This document shows, one piece after another, positions 46,031 to 56,899 of a stretch of DNA of 64,000 bases. The DNA is taken from the NCBI RefSeq assembly GCF_014898055.3, contig NW_023601543.1, positions 60,215,782 to 60,279,781 of the forward strand, given 5' to 3'. Made by a program: the position numbers and the translations under genes. Within the stretch, counting starts at the first letter, position 1; every line of letters begins with the position of its first letter. This stretch comes from Talpa occidentalis. Lineage: Eukaryota > Chordata > Mammalia > Eulipotyphla > Talpidae. The notes under the pieces are model-generated. The model saw only the letters and a program-made list of their open reading frames with translations. It did no database searches and was not told the DNA's origin.

Positions 46031-46727
46031 AATTTGATTTTAAATTGATGAATTATTAGTTCACCAAAAAAGCATCAATAAGTTCTATACAATGGAAATA
46101 TTACAAACAATATTTCCTTTTCACAGGTCAAAAAAAACTAGAATCAAAAATGATATTTAAAAAAAAAATCTCTTCCAACTAGACATGTAAATTTTTCCTA
46201 TTAAGCAACACTTTGGTGAAAGAAAATATACAAACCAAATTAGATGTTCTGTCTAAAAGCAAACAAATAAACAATTCATGAAACCACTACATCTCAGAGC
46301 TATTGAATATATTTAGAGATAGGCAACGTTTGCGGCCTTAAATGCTTATATCAATCAAAATGGAATGAAAAGTAACAAATTATATCTACTCAAAAAGTGA
46401 GAAAAAGAAAAACAAAGGAGCCAAGAGAAAACAATAAAGGTAAAAGCAGAAAAATAGTGAAGATTAGGAATAGAAACAGTAAGTCAAAGTAATAAATCAA
46501 ATTCTGGTTCTTTGAAAAATGTAACAAAATATATAAACCACCTGCTAAGTTATCAAAGGAAAAATATACAAATGTAGGAATAACAAGAGGTACACAAGGA
46601 TGGGACAAGAACCTTAATGTGGAATACAAGTGGGAATGAATGAGCCAGACTATTTTTCAAATGAGTAACATAAGCACTGTTAATAGGAAGGAGAGGAGAG
46701 GCCGGGTAAACTAAGCCAAAGTTATTT
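46031..46727. other. A-rich sequence, probably more old L1
   Basis: Plus-strand AG-rich wording typical of L1 ORF2 (AATAAATCAAATTCTGGTTC near 46494) but too worn to align by eye. Confidence 0.4.
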
Positions 46728-46744
46728 TGGAACACAGTATTTTT

Positions 46745-47025
46745 TTTTATTTGCTTTTTTTAAAAAAGATTTATTTATTTATACATACAAGCAGTGGGTA
46801 CAGTCAGAAGCGGGGGAGGGTGAGAGAATTCACCAGAAGCAGAACGGAGAGCAGAGCAGAGCAGGCAGACTGACCAAGTACACTGCCGAGGGGAGCAGCA
46901 GGAGGCAGGAGAGGTCTGCGCGCCATGTGGGACCCTCACCCAGCGGCCGGGGATCGAACTGGAGCTGCAGAGGCTGTGGGTAGCTTCGCAACCCAGCGCT
47001 CAACCGCTGCGCCACCCGGGAGGCC
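46745..47025 (-). mobile_element. tRNA-derived SINE
   Basis: Minus-strand copy ending CGCCACCCGGGAGGCC. The target duplication TGGAACACAGTATTTT lies at 46728-46743 and 47026-47041. Confidence 0.95.
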
Positions 47026-47066
47026 TGGAACACAGTATTTTGACCAAATACATTGACTGAAGAAAA

Positions 47067-47321
47067 GGGCCTCCTGGTGGCACAAGGAGTTAAATCTCAG
47101 CCCTGTCAAGCTATCCACAGCCACTGCAGTGCAAGTGGGAGCTGACCCACATGGGCCAGTAGACCTCTCCTGTCTTTCCTGCTGCTCTCCTCAGCAGTGT
47201 ATTTCAGGAGATCCACCTGTTCTGCTCCCCACTCTCTCTTGTGAATCCTCTCACTGGCTACACCCCAGGTCTTGTATGCATAAATAAATAAAATAAATCT
47301 TTTTTTTTTTTTTAAAAAAAA
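47067..47321 (+). mobile_element. tRNA-derived SINE
   Basis: Plus-strand copy of the variant with AAGGAGTTAAATCTCAG. The target duplication GACTGAAGAAAA lies at 47055-47066 and 47322-47333. It follows the previous SINE by only about 40 bp, on the opposite strand. Confidence 0.94.
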
Positions 47322-48182
47322 GACTGAAGAAAAATAACCTGAAATAACCTGGTAACAAATGTTGAATTCAAGCAAGTAGGTTTGCTTCTTACAATGACAT
47401 GAGTTGGATATTCTGAAACTGCTTTGGGTATAAATATTTAGAGAATGATTGGAATTGGATATATCAGTATAATATCATGGGTTTTAATATATCTATTTCT
47501 ACATATATCTCTATCTGTATCTATCTATAGACAGAAATGGAAAGAGAGAGAGAGAGCTATATGTGCTTATCTGTTTTGTATATTTATAGATATCTAGAAT
47601 ATCTTGTAGTGATAGAATACAAGGAATTGCTTGAAAAATGGTGAAGACAATCAGAAGGACAGAGGAGTCAACTTGGAGGGAATCCCACTGACCAAATGTG
47701 GGACAATTTTAGAACCTAAAATAATAATATGGTTGGCAGAGATAAGAGATGGAAATATAAATTGTTACCATGTTTGTAGAATGTGGAAGTAAATCTGGCA
47801 AGAACAATTAAAATGAAGAAACAACAAAAATCACAACATATTATAACCCACTGAATAAAATAAGAATTAGTGAGATCACTCTAATATAAATGAATAAAAA
47901 AGCAAATAAATTGGGAGAAAGGAAAAGTTCTTTCTTGTAGTAGAATGTCAACTAATATATATAGAAGGAATGATGGAGCTAAGAAACGACTGGGAGCCAT
48001 TATGGATAAAATCATCCACTGCCACTGGTAGTTTAATGAGGAACTTGGTACATACGTAGTCCCAAAGTATTGTATCTCCTCACAAAAAAATGGGTAACTT
48101 CACAATGGGAAAATTTGGCATATACCGCATTAAGCAAATGATGGAAGTTAACCTCACCATTGATGGTTAAAATATATATTGT

Positions 48183-48505
48183 GGGGCCTCTGTGGTGGCA
48201 CAGTGATTAAAGTCCCAGCACTATGAAGCTATCTGCAGCCACTGCAGCATGAGGTCAATCCCCGGGGAGGTTGCTAACCCACATGGCACAGCAGTTTTTT
48301 CGTTTTAATTGTTCTTGCCAGATTTACTTCCACATTCTACAACCCACATAACCCACACCTCTCCAGGCTGCCTGCTGCTCCCCTCAGCAGTGTATTTCAG
48401 TAGATCCACCTGTTCTGCCCCACTCTGTCTCTGGCGAATCCCACGCACCTCTGGCCTATACCCCAGCTCTTGTGTGCATATATAAATAAAAATATATCTT
48501 TTAAA
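48183..48505 (+). mobile_element. tRNA-derived SINE carrying an extra internal segment
   Basis: Plus-strand copy (GGGGCCTCTGTGGTGGCACAG head). After CACATGGCACAGCA (48282-48295) the normal wording is broken by about 60 bp, then resumes at CACCTCTCCAGGCTG. The extra segment is an inverted copy of nearby flanking DNA (next entry). The flanks are AT-rich, so the target duplication is uncertain. Confidence 0.9.
48294..48341 (-). other. Inverted templated insertion from 47775-47821
   Basis: 48303-48341 is a 39-nt perfect reverse complement of 47775-47813. The match extends about 10 nt further with two mismatches. The donor lies in the L1-derived flank about 500 bp to the left; the recipient is inside the SINE. 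The donor is still in place, so this is a copy and not an inversion. Confidence 0.93.
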
Positions 48506-49098
48506 AAATATATATATACACACTGTGTACCTGCTTCTTTGATGAATGAAAAGGATGCAATGGTCCTATGGTGTTCCAGCCAAAAATCCATTCAAAGATC
48601 CATGGAAACTACTCATGAGGAAACAGTGCTTAAACCTAAATTGAAGAACATTTTTCCAAATAGCTGACTTATTCTCTTCAACAATATCAAGGTCATAAAA
48701 GAGAAAAGTGGAAGAGCTGTTCGAGATTAAAGGAGAATAAGGAGGCATGGTGAATAAATGTAGTGTGTGATGCTGGATCAGATTCTGGACCAGAGTAAAA
48801 AAAAATGTTTTTTGCCTTAAAATGCATTATTGGGATAACTAATAACATTGGAATAAGTGTTTTAGATTAGAAATAGTATTTTAAATGCTTTTTATTTTTT
48901 AATTTTTGATCACTGTACTTCAGTTAAGTAAGTGAATGTTCTTGTTATTAGGAAATATACTTTGCAGTATTTAGAAGTAAAAGAGTATGATGTCTGCAAC
49001 TTACTCAAAAAGGAAGAAACTGTATGTATAAAGGAATGATAAAAAGAAACATGGTAAAATAGAAAATAATTGGGGGAACTGGGTGAAGTTTAAGTGGG

Positions 49099-49130
49099 AT
49101 TGCTTCTCGCCCTTTTGACTAGGATCAAGT
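49099..49130 (+). pseudogene. U2 snRNA 5' fragment (retroposed)
   Basis: ATTGCTTCTCGCCCTTTTG followed by ACTAGGATCAAGT matches the first 32 nt of U2 snRNA with about 4 differences. It interrupts L1 3' UTR wording. The flanking sequences GTTTAAGTGGG (49088-49098) and GGTTAAATGGG (49134-49144) look like a worn target duplication. It is far too short to function. Confidence 0.75.
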
Positions 49131-49219
49131 AAAGGTTAAATGGGTTTTCTTTGTATTATTCTTGCAACTTTTGATTTGAAATTGTTTTAATTTAAAAAGC
49201 AACAGAAAAGAAATATTTA

Positions 49220-50130
49220 AAAATATTTGGAAGAACTTGCAAGAGAATAACTCGGTTCCATAGGATTTTTTGAATTCACATACAAAGCACAAACTAGAAC
49301 AGGACAGTGATGATCAATTTGAGTGAAATTCATCTACAATAAAGAAGTCTTTAAACTTAAAGACAAACCACAAACAATAAGATACTTGCTATGCCTAAGA
49401 CTAGTATCTAAAATATATTTTTTAAAATTACAAATGATCAAATAGAAAAATCAGCTAAGGTTATGAATAGATGAGTCACAGAAGGTAACAAGCATGTGAA
49501 AACATGAGCAATACACTAGGAATTAGTGAGAAATGAATTAAAATAATATACCATTTCATATTTATGCAAATAATTATTTAAAATCATACACTTTGGCAAT
49601 ACCCATTAATGAAAGAATGAAGAGATAGAGGGACTTTTTAAAACTGATTCAACAATTCTGGAAGACTGTTTAGCAAGATCTAGCTGATGGCGTGAACTCC
49701 CATGTGCAACAATTTAGATATGTACCCTAGAATCTTCAAAAGAACAGGAGAAGGTTGTTCATGTACATTGTTGATGACTAAAGAAAAATTGGAAACAAAC
49801 TAATTGTCATCAACAGATGACATCAACAGATGATAATGAATGAGTAATGTGTGGTAAAATCATACAATGCATCAAATGAATGAAATGTATCTACATGTGT
49901 TAACACTTAGAAATCTCAAAAACAAAATCTTAGATGAAAAAAGGCAGGTAACAGCAAATTATAGTGGAAACTTTGTAGATACAGACAACAGTGATGTATA
50001 GTGTTCATGAATTTGGAAAAGAGACTGAATCTCTGCCCTGGAGCAATTTGGGGGCATCTAAAAAGAGTCAAGTAATCCATTGATTACAACACTTAACCAT
50101 CAAAGCCAGAATTGGAATGGACACCTCATA
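49220..50130 (+). mobile_element. Old L1 fragment
   Basis: Plus-strand L1 with decayed ORF2 C-terminal and 3' wording: GAGAATAACTCGG, AAAAATCAGCTAAGG, GCATGTGAAAACATGAGC, AGAAATGAATTAAAATAATATACC, CATCAACAGATGATAATG. Confidence 0.6.
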
Positions 50131-51050
50131 CAGACTGGGGAGAAATGAGGGGAGAAGGTGAAGGAATATATTCTAGAAATGCCTCTCTCCTACACTGAAC
50201 CAACCCGTAGATGACCAGACGAGGTTACCCAAATGAAAGATAGGACGGAAGGGTGTTTTAGCAGATAACCACTATCTGCAAAATTTCCGAGGGGAGAAAT
50301 CACAAAGCCTGGTTTGCAAATGTCCGGGTCCAGGGGTTTCTCAGAGGTGGAGTAGAGGAAGGGGTCAAAGGAAGGGCTGCAGGGTTTTGGTAGGCGTCTC
50401 TTGATCAAGGCTAAGGGGTTTGCCTGAGTCCTGAAGCGGAGGGCAGGCTAGATTATTGAAGCACAAGGGTAACAGGTCCATCACTGAGGTAGAAGATGTT
50501 GGCGCTGGAGGCAAGATCTGCCTTTTTAAGAAAACCAGTCGAGAAATAATGGGTCCTCAACTAAGACAGAGGAGGTGCTGAGAAAGGCACCTGCATGTCC
50601 ACCCAGTAGAACTCGGGGAGGGATTAGCTGTCGTGTCGGGTGAGGGGGTTCCTGGCGTGGACACTTTTGCTGCGTGTTGAAGTGGCAGGGCTGCGTTTGT
50701 GCCCTCGAACCTCCCCTTCTCCCCCCACCCCCAGGCCTCCCCATTGGATCAGGACCCAGCATCTCACAAACGTTTAGTTTAAATATAAAAAGTGGGCAGA
50801 GAAAGGACTGAAGATGATGGTTACCACTGAGTGGGTATTCATTGGGGTGGGACTGGGGGAGGGGGCGACACATTCGATAATGTGGCTTTCGATTCATCTT
50901 GAACGTTTTAATTACAAAATAAAAGCCGATGCAACTATAGCATAGAGAAAGGTTAACTGGTGTTACGTTTCTGTGCGCCCACGGCTGTCATATTATTTTC
51001 TCCACTTGGCTGTGTGTTTGAATTAAATTGGAAAAACAAATGGCAAGAAT
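50131..51050. other. Immediate upstream flank of EFHC2, nothing named
   Basis: Less repetitive than the rest. Open frames of 72 and 123 codons on the minus strand show no family resemblance. 50690-50740 is C-rich. Confidence 0.4.
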
Positions 51051-51320
51051 CGAAGGCGCTTAAGTACATGCAAGGCTTTGCGCTCCGTAAAGGGTTAAAT
51101 CAGAAAGCGGAGGGGGCGGGGAACGGTGTGCCAGTCAGTCTTTGTGTGCACAATTCGTGTGGAGAGAAAAGCATCCAGAGACCTAGGCCGAGACCCACCC
51201 TGCTAAGCCGGGGGCGGGGCGAGGGGCCGAGGGAGGAGGTGCGCGCGCGCAGCCCCGCGTGGCCCCGCCCCGAGCCCCAGTCCCGCCCCTGCCCCTCCTC
51301 CCTACGTGACGCTGCCTCCG

Positions 51321-51333
51321 GTCTCTAGGTAAC
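51321..51333 (+). promoter_or_regulatory. RFX-like X-box
   Basis: GTCTCTAGGTAAC has a perfect right half-site (RGYAAC as GGTAAC) and a weaker left half. X-boxes near the start of ciliary genes are bound by RFX2/RFX3. It lies 90 bp upstream of the EFHC2 start codon. Confidence 0.5.
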
Positions 51334-51422
51334 GGTGGGGGTTTTAAACAGCCCAGCCGCCGGGCGTCCGCTGCCTGCTGGCCCCTCTTTGCTGGACCCT
51401 TGACCCTCCGACGCTCAAAGCC

Positions 51423-51464
51423 ATGACCCTGCCGCTGCTGCCAGGCAACAGTTTCAACCGCAAC
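51423..51464 (+). CDS. EFHC2: EFHC2 exon 1 (N-terminal 14 codons)
   Basis: ATG at 51423 gives MTLPLLPGNSFNRN, then a strong donor C|GTGAGT at 51465. I recognise this as the start of EF-hand domain-containing protein 2; the human protein starts the same way apart from residue 2, from memory. EFHC2 is a protein with three DM10 domains and a C-terminal EF-hand region. It is a microtubule inner protein of ciliary and flagellar doublets. Only the N-terminal leader is encoded here; the DM10 domains lie in later exons outside the window. The exon ends after codon 14 in phase 0. The start context has a purine at -3 (GCCATGA), and the exon sits in a CpG island. EFHC2 is X-linked in placental mammals, with FUNDC1 on the 5' side in human, so positions before this are probably EFHC2-FUNDC1 intergenic DNA. 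I did not find exon 2 by eye. The identification rests on 14 residues plus context. Confidence 0.85.
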
Positions 51465-51744
51465 GTGAGTAGTGTGGGCGCCCAAGGTCAGAGGTCCTGG
51501 CCTTTGTCTGGGGTCCAGACAGGGTAGGGTCGTGTCCACCTTCCTGGACCCCACTGGGCGCCTCCTGCACTACCTCGCCTAATATGATTTGGGCGCAACT
51601 TGAACCACACTTTAGAAGCTGGTGGAACTCTTGCTCTCTATCACTCCCCTATTTTGCCACTGCATCGAGATGCTTCTCCTTCACTAGATACCTACTCCTT
51701 GTAGGTGGCAAGGCCCTTCGAAGGTAGCCAATCGTAGAGATAAC

Positions 51745-51955
51745 AATCACCTGGAGCGTTTAAGCTGTGCCAGGTGCTGTGCTTTATTTAATCGCCTTCC
51801 AAGGCATTTGATACTCCCAACAGCTCTTTGAATTGGGTAATTTTTATTCCCAGTTTATGGTTGGGGAAACTGAGACACAGCAGAGGAGTCACTCAGTAGC
51901 CAGAACTACACAGTCTCAGTGGCGAAGTTGAGTTTCTTCCAGGCACCCTGTCTCC
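51745..51955 (-). mobile_element. MIR
   Basis: Reversed MIR: GCCAGGTGCTGTGCTTTATTTAATC, ACTCCCAACAGCTCTTTGAA, GGGGAAACTGAGACACAGC, and AGCCAGAACTACACAGTC. Confidence 0.85.
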
Positions 51956-52915
51956 ACACTCCAGAAACCTAATCATTATCCTTAATACACTGTGTGAGAG
52001 ACAGTGTTTCTATTAATAATGCAGAGAACCGATGCCGACCATAAGTAGTGGACAGGAAGGTAACGGTTCCACTCACCTGTGGAGTTTGATGCCAAACTTT
52101 ATGGAGAGACACACCCAATAAAACATGGACACATTTTTTCTTTAGAATTGGGAGGGGTTCATTTCAAAACGAGATGAAGGTACAGAACAAAACAACACAA
52201 CCCCGAGCATGAAAGAACTTTCGCCAATAAATAGAACCTTATTTAAACAACAGCAGAAAAATGATTCAGGTTTTTGTTTGCACTGGACACCACTCTTTCC
52301 TTGGGTTTCCCATTTGTGTCTGCAGGAAGAATGTAAGTAGTACACCCACCGGAGGGAACTACATGGCCCCCCCTCCAAGTTGTTCGTGTCAACTTCTGAG
52401 AAGTTTAGAAATCAGGATGCAGATGGAAGTCTTCAACTTTATGTGTTCTGAACAGTGTCTGTATCAAGATGTTAGCCCTAAATTACCAGTTTACTTTGTA
52501 TCTCCATGCCACTGGATTCTGATGCCCATAAGTGACTGGGCAGTCCAACTCTTTACTGAACACTGGTTTGTGTATTTCTTGCTGATGGGTAGACCCTGGC
52601 CTTCCACTCTGGCATTGCCCTTTGGTAAGATTAAGCCAGCCACTCAAATACAAATAAGAAAAAAACAAAAAAAACAAACAAAAAACATGAGGCAGGATAT
52701 GAAAAGAAGATTTCAGAAGTAAAGATGCATGCTGTGTAAAAGTAATTTTAATTAAAAAAATTGAAAGTAGAGCCTGGGAAGCAGCTTTGGGCACAACACT
52801 GCAGATTATCAGTGCCCACCTCCTGAGAATTGGCTCTCACATGCAATGATTAAGAGTGGGATGGAAACAGTGGTTGGATGAGATATTTTAAAATCTGCAA
52901 GGCTGTACTGAGTAT
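51956..52915. other. Intronic, nothing recognised
   Basis: A 153-codon open frame (52261-52722, plus) is the longest non-repeat frame here. Its peptide has no family resemblance and ends in a lysine-rich A-tract, so I do not call it a gene. Confidence 0.45.
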
Positions 52916-54156
52916 ACTTTTACCTTTTTTTTAAATTGTGAAGTACAACATGCACAGAAAAATTCACAATGTATGATACCAGGATGAACATCAACAAATA
53001 TCAAAAGCAAAAGCAACCCTCACGGATTAGGGGTGCCAGATGTAGCAAATAAAAACACATGTTCTAGATACTGCTTGGGATCTACTTGTTACTAAAAGAT
53101 TATTTGTTGTTTATCTGAAATTCAAATTTAATTGACCATCTTGTAGCTTATGTGGCAATCCTCTTCAGACCCTTCTGGACAACACCCTTTCTCTGCCCTC
53201 CAAAGGTACTGACTGTGCCGGCTGCTCTCACTATGGTTAGATTTTGCTTGCATTTGAACTTTTTAACAATGGAAATGTCCAGTGTCCATTATTTTGTGAT
53301 TGACTTTTTCAGCTCAATGTAATGTTTCTAGATTTGTTCATGTCTATAGAGGTAGCTTGTACGTTTTCACTGCTTTATAATACTCCATTGTGTGACATCA
53401 TTTATATACAGTTTACTCTTGATAGAGGTTTGGTCTATTTGGGGTTATTAAGAATAATTTGCTGTGACTATTTTTGTTCATGTCTCTTGATACAGTTGCT
53501 AGATTATATGGTATTTATCTGTTCAGCTGTAGTAGATGCTGTCAAAGTGATTATACCAATTTAAATTTCCACTAGCATTTTATGTTCTTTTGCACCACAT
53601 TCTTTCTAACACTTGATATTATTAGTCTTTTAACTTTTAGTTACTTTTGATCAGTGGGTGTGGCATAACTCCTTTTAGTTTTAATTTGTACTTGCCTGAT
53701 TCCTTATGAAGCTGAGCACTTTTTATAACTTTATTGGTCATTTGGGTAGTCTCTTTTGTGTAGCACCTGTTTGTCTCTTGTCTGATTTTCTCTTGGATGC
53801 CTGCCCTTTTTTGTGATTTGTAGGAATTCTATATAGATTTTGGATAGCACTCCTTTGCAGATATCCATGTTACAATATCTTCTAGTCTTCTGAGGTTTTT
53901 CATTCTCTTGATGGATGTTTTGATGAAAATGTTTTCCTTTAGATTATTGCTGTTGGATTCCTATTTAAGAAATAATTCCTCACATCAATATCATAATGAT
54001 TTTTATCTGTTTTCTGGAAATTTTGTTGTATTTACCTTTCACATTTAAATCTACAATCTAACTAGAATAAATGTGTATGTATGTGAAAAGAGGTAAGGGT
54101 TATCCTGTATTTTTTTCCCCATATGGATGTTCAGTAGACACAGAACCATTTGTTAG

Positions 54157-54862
54157 TGAACAAAATTCAACTGCTTAAAATTTAAAGATCTTGTTGGCTT
54201 TATTCAGTGACCTGTAGATGGGCATCATCCTATCTAGCAGATGGAAAGGAGCTCCAAAGAGATCTGCAAGGCGAGAGATTTTATAGGCAGAAGGGAGCAG
54301 GAATAGGGAAGTTGTACTAGGCAGAAAGTTGATTGGTTGTTGCCAGGTTACTTATAGGAGGTGGCAGGAGATTTATCAGTCAGATTACTAATGCCAATCA
54401 AGCAGTTCATGATTCGCTGGTTTAAGATTCCATTTCTGTGAGAGTGGAAACTGTAGCTAGGTTCCACTTTCGTGATGTGGGAATTAGCATAAACGACTCC
54501 ATTTTGCCCCTGTTGTTCTGTCCTTAGCCCATTTTTTTGGAAAGATTTATTTATTTATTTATGCATACAAGAGCTGGGGTACAGGCCAGAGATGTGGGGA
54601 GTGAGAGGATTCAGCAGAGACAGAGTGGGGAACAGAACAGGCAGACTGAAACACACTGCTGAGGGGAGCAGCAGGCTAGACAGGAGAGGTCTGCTGTGCC
54701 ATGTGCTCCCTGGTCAGGTGGGGATTGAACTCGTGCTGCAGAGGCTGCAAATTGCTTCATAGTGCAGTGCTTAACCCCTTGCGCCACCAGGGAGGCCCTG
54801 TCCTTGGCACATTTTTGAAAAAGATCACCTCACCCATTCTTCACTTTTCTGATGACCTAACA
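54157..54862 (-). mobile_element. ERV LTR (about 450 bp) with a SINE inside
   Basis: On the minus strand it has CACTGAATAAAGCCAACAAG (poly(A) signal) near 54200 and several ATTGG/CCAAT elements. It begins TGAACAAAATTC and ends CCTAACA. The 4-bp duplication is TTAG/TTAT (3 of 4). L1 flanks join cleanly across it. Confidence 0.65.
54538..54797 (-). mobile_element. tRNA-derived SINE in LTR
   Basis: Minus-strand copy ending CGCCACCAGGGAGGCC. The imperfect target duplication is CTGTCCTTAGCCCATTTTT (54519) versus CTGTCCTTGGCACATTTTT (54798). Confidence 0.93.
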
Positions 54863-55000
54863 TTATCATAAATCAAGTGTCCAAATATGTATGGGTCTGC
54901 ATCTAGACTTGTAAGTATATTGTAAAAATGATTTATGCGTCAGATCAACAGGAATTATGTGTGTGTGTTTGTGTGTGTACATACACGTACACTAGAGAAT

Positions 55001-56585
55001 GAGCTGTCACTCAACAAATCAGAATTTATGTGTTAAGTGTACTTATACTTTTAGTTAAAACTTGTACTTAGTTAAAAGATGAGATATTCTCTGGCAGAGG
55101 ATGGTCAGAAAGTCAGTAAAACCAAATCTGATCTTTTCACCATGTTACACTTATGCCAATTACAGAGCCTTGCTTGTTGAATTAAATTTTCAAGTGAAAA
55201 ACCCTGGCCTCCTGGAGACAGCAAATTACTGGCTGTTTGGGTTTAAAATTGCAACACAAGATAACTTTCATTGTTTCTTTCTTAGAAATTAAAAAGAAAA
55301 TTGTTTCCTCCCTTTCTTGGCTGCTGGTAGCTAGTCATGTGCAATAGATTGATTTCTGTCCACAGCTAACTGATAGGCAACCTATGCTTCTATCTCTGAA
55401 ATGCAAGTATTACATTTCCTAAAATATAAGCATTTGAATCACTGATGATATTAAAATTATTTTGATATGACTTAAAATTGAAAACCTTTGGGAAAGATCA
55501 CAACTAAATTCTAGTCACACAGTATATTTTTCCAACAGTTTACATGCTGGATTTGTATCAAGCTGAGAGGATCTCAGGCATCTTGTCAAAGTGATAGGAT
55601 ATTAAAGTTAGAAGGGACATTTCCAGCCAAAGCTGAAAATCCTTTCTATATCATTTTGCACAGATGGTTGTATAGCTGAGCCTGGGTGTCTCTAATGGAT
55701 AACGAGGAGCCATCTTTTAAATTTTTTTTTAATGACACTACCTTGCCACCATCTTAGAAGGGTTTGTTGTCAGGAGTCCATCATCTAATTTATAGTGAAG
55801 CACTGTTTCTTTAAGAAGAAGAAAAATTATTTGAATTCACAATAAAATAAAATAGAAATTCAGAATCTCTCAAAGAGGTGTGGATAATGCCTTGACAATT
55901 TATTTTTATCTAGACTAATATAAGCCTACATATTAATACATAGGGAAAATTGTTCTTTGGGAAATTTATCAGTGATTTAAATGATAAACAACTGAAAAAC
56001 ACGATGAGTAATGCACAGTACACATGTTGACTTCATCATGTGATATTAGATTTAAATTTAGCTTAATGATAAACAGAACCATAAAGCAGCCACTTTATTC
56101 ACTAAGTGGAGGATGTTCCCCATCCAAAATTCTGCCTGCAGATTTCTAGTTATGTTCTTTCTGGTCAATTCCATGGACTTAACCTGCTTTAGGTTCAAAC
56201 CCCTAAGGTGACACCCAAGATGAGAGTTTGTTACTTTGTGAGATCAATTTAATGACTCATGACCAGCATTAAAAAAGGAAGAATGCAAGGAAGGAAAGAA
56301 AGAAACAGAATATAATATGATAATAATTTAAAAAACAGTATATTATACTTGGGAAGAATAAGTATTGTCTCACAAACATTTGTTTCTGTCACGTGTGTGT
56401 ACTGGTTGCATTAAATCTATTTGTTAATGTAGTTGCAGAGTTTGAAAAATACTCTCATTAGAGCCGTCTCCACCAATTCTTCAAGTGTTTTAAATTCCAA
56501 TTTTCTACTTCCTTCAAGGTGGATCTAGTGTTTCAGTGTTCACAAAGCCTCACCAGATTCCAGTGACTCTTTCTCAATATATTTA
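55001..56585. other. Intronic, nothing recognised
   Basis: About 1.6 kb of AT-rich sequence. A short (GT)n run lies at 54960-54980. No splice-bounded exon or nameable repeat is visible. Confidence 0.35.
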
Positions 56586-56589
56586 ATAT

Positions 56590-56775
56590 TTTTTAAACCA
56601 AGTTAAAATTCACATAACAAAATCAACCATTAATAATTTAAATTAATAATTTAAATGGCCTATTCAGTGGCATTTAGTACATTCACACTGTTCACAACTG
56701 TCATTTCTAACTAGTTCCAAGACATTTTCATCACCCCCAATCTCAGCCTTTGTATCCTGGAGGAACTTTTGAAAT
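56590..56775 (-). mobile_element. L1M 3' UTR fragment
   Basis: AAGTTAAAATTCACATAACAAAATC, then CAGTGGCATTTAGTACATTC and CACTGTTCACAACTGTC. Minus strand. A small tandem TTAATAATTTAAA duplication lies near 56628-56655. Confidence 0.7.
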
Positions 56776-56899
56776 AATTTTCAGGTCTCAGGGAACCTCT
56801 GCATGAAAATGTTATCTATAATACATTAGCATGATCCATGAATTGTAGATGTAATGATCCAGTGATGATTGCCTCTTTTGAGTAAACAGTAATAGTTTT

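Larger units (their letters stand above)
47640..49210 (+). mobile_element. Old L1 3' UTR (L1M/L1ME type)
   Basis: Plus-strand wording of the old L1 3' region: GTAACTTCACAATGGGAAAATTTGGC, AAGTTAACCTCACCATTGATGG, CTGGGTGAAGTTTAAGTGGG, and TATTATTCTTGCAACTTTTGATTTG. It is broken by a SINE (48183-48505) and by a U2 fragment. Confidence 0.65.
51060..51560 (+). promoter_or_regulatory. EFHC2: EFHC2 CpG-island promoter
   Basis: The only dense CpG region in the window. It has several GC boxes (GGGGCGGGG near 51113 and 51211; CCCCGCCCC near 51263), a GTGCGCGCGCGCAG run near 51240, a TACGTGACG CRE/E-box-like element at 51303-51311, an RFX-like X-box at 51321-51333, and a TTTTAAA stretch at 51342-51348, about 75 bp before the ATG. 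The transcription start cannot be fixed from sequence alone. Confidence 0.85.
52920..55000 (-). mobile_element. Old L1, interrupted by an LTR
   Basis: Minus-strand L1 3' UTR to ORF2. It has GAAGTACAACATGCACAG, TTGTTCATGTCTATAGAGG, CCACTAGCATTTTATG, TAGGAATTCTATATAGATTTTGG and CCCCATATGGATGTTCAGTAG. It resumes after the LTR at 54866 (AAATCAAGTGTCCAAATATG). Confidence 0.8.

Noticed and set aside
51183..51554. Antisense 123-codon frame across the EFHC2 promoter
   Set aside because: An Arg/Pro/Gly-rich frame is expected from a CpG island read in any direction.
52261..52722. 153-codon frame, and a TGCAG|GAAGAAT|GTAAGT micro-exon-like string at 52321-52338
   Set aside because: The peptide resembles nothing and ends in an A-tract. 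The 7-nt exon would shift frame and does not match EFHC2. Likely chance.
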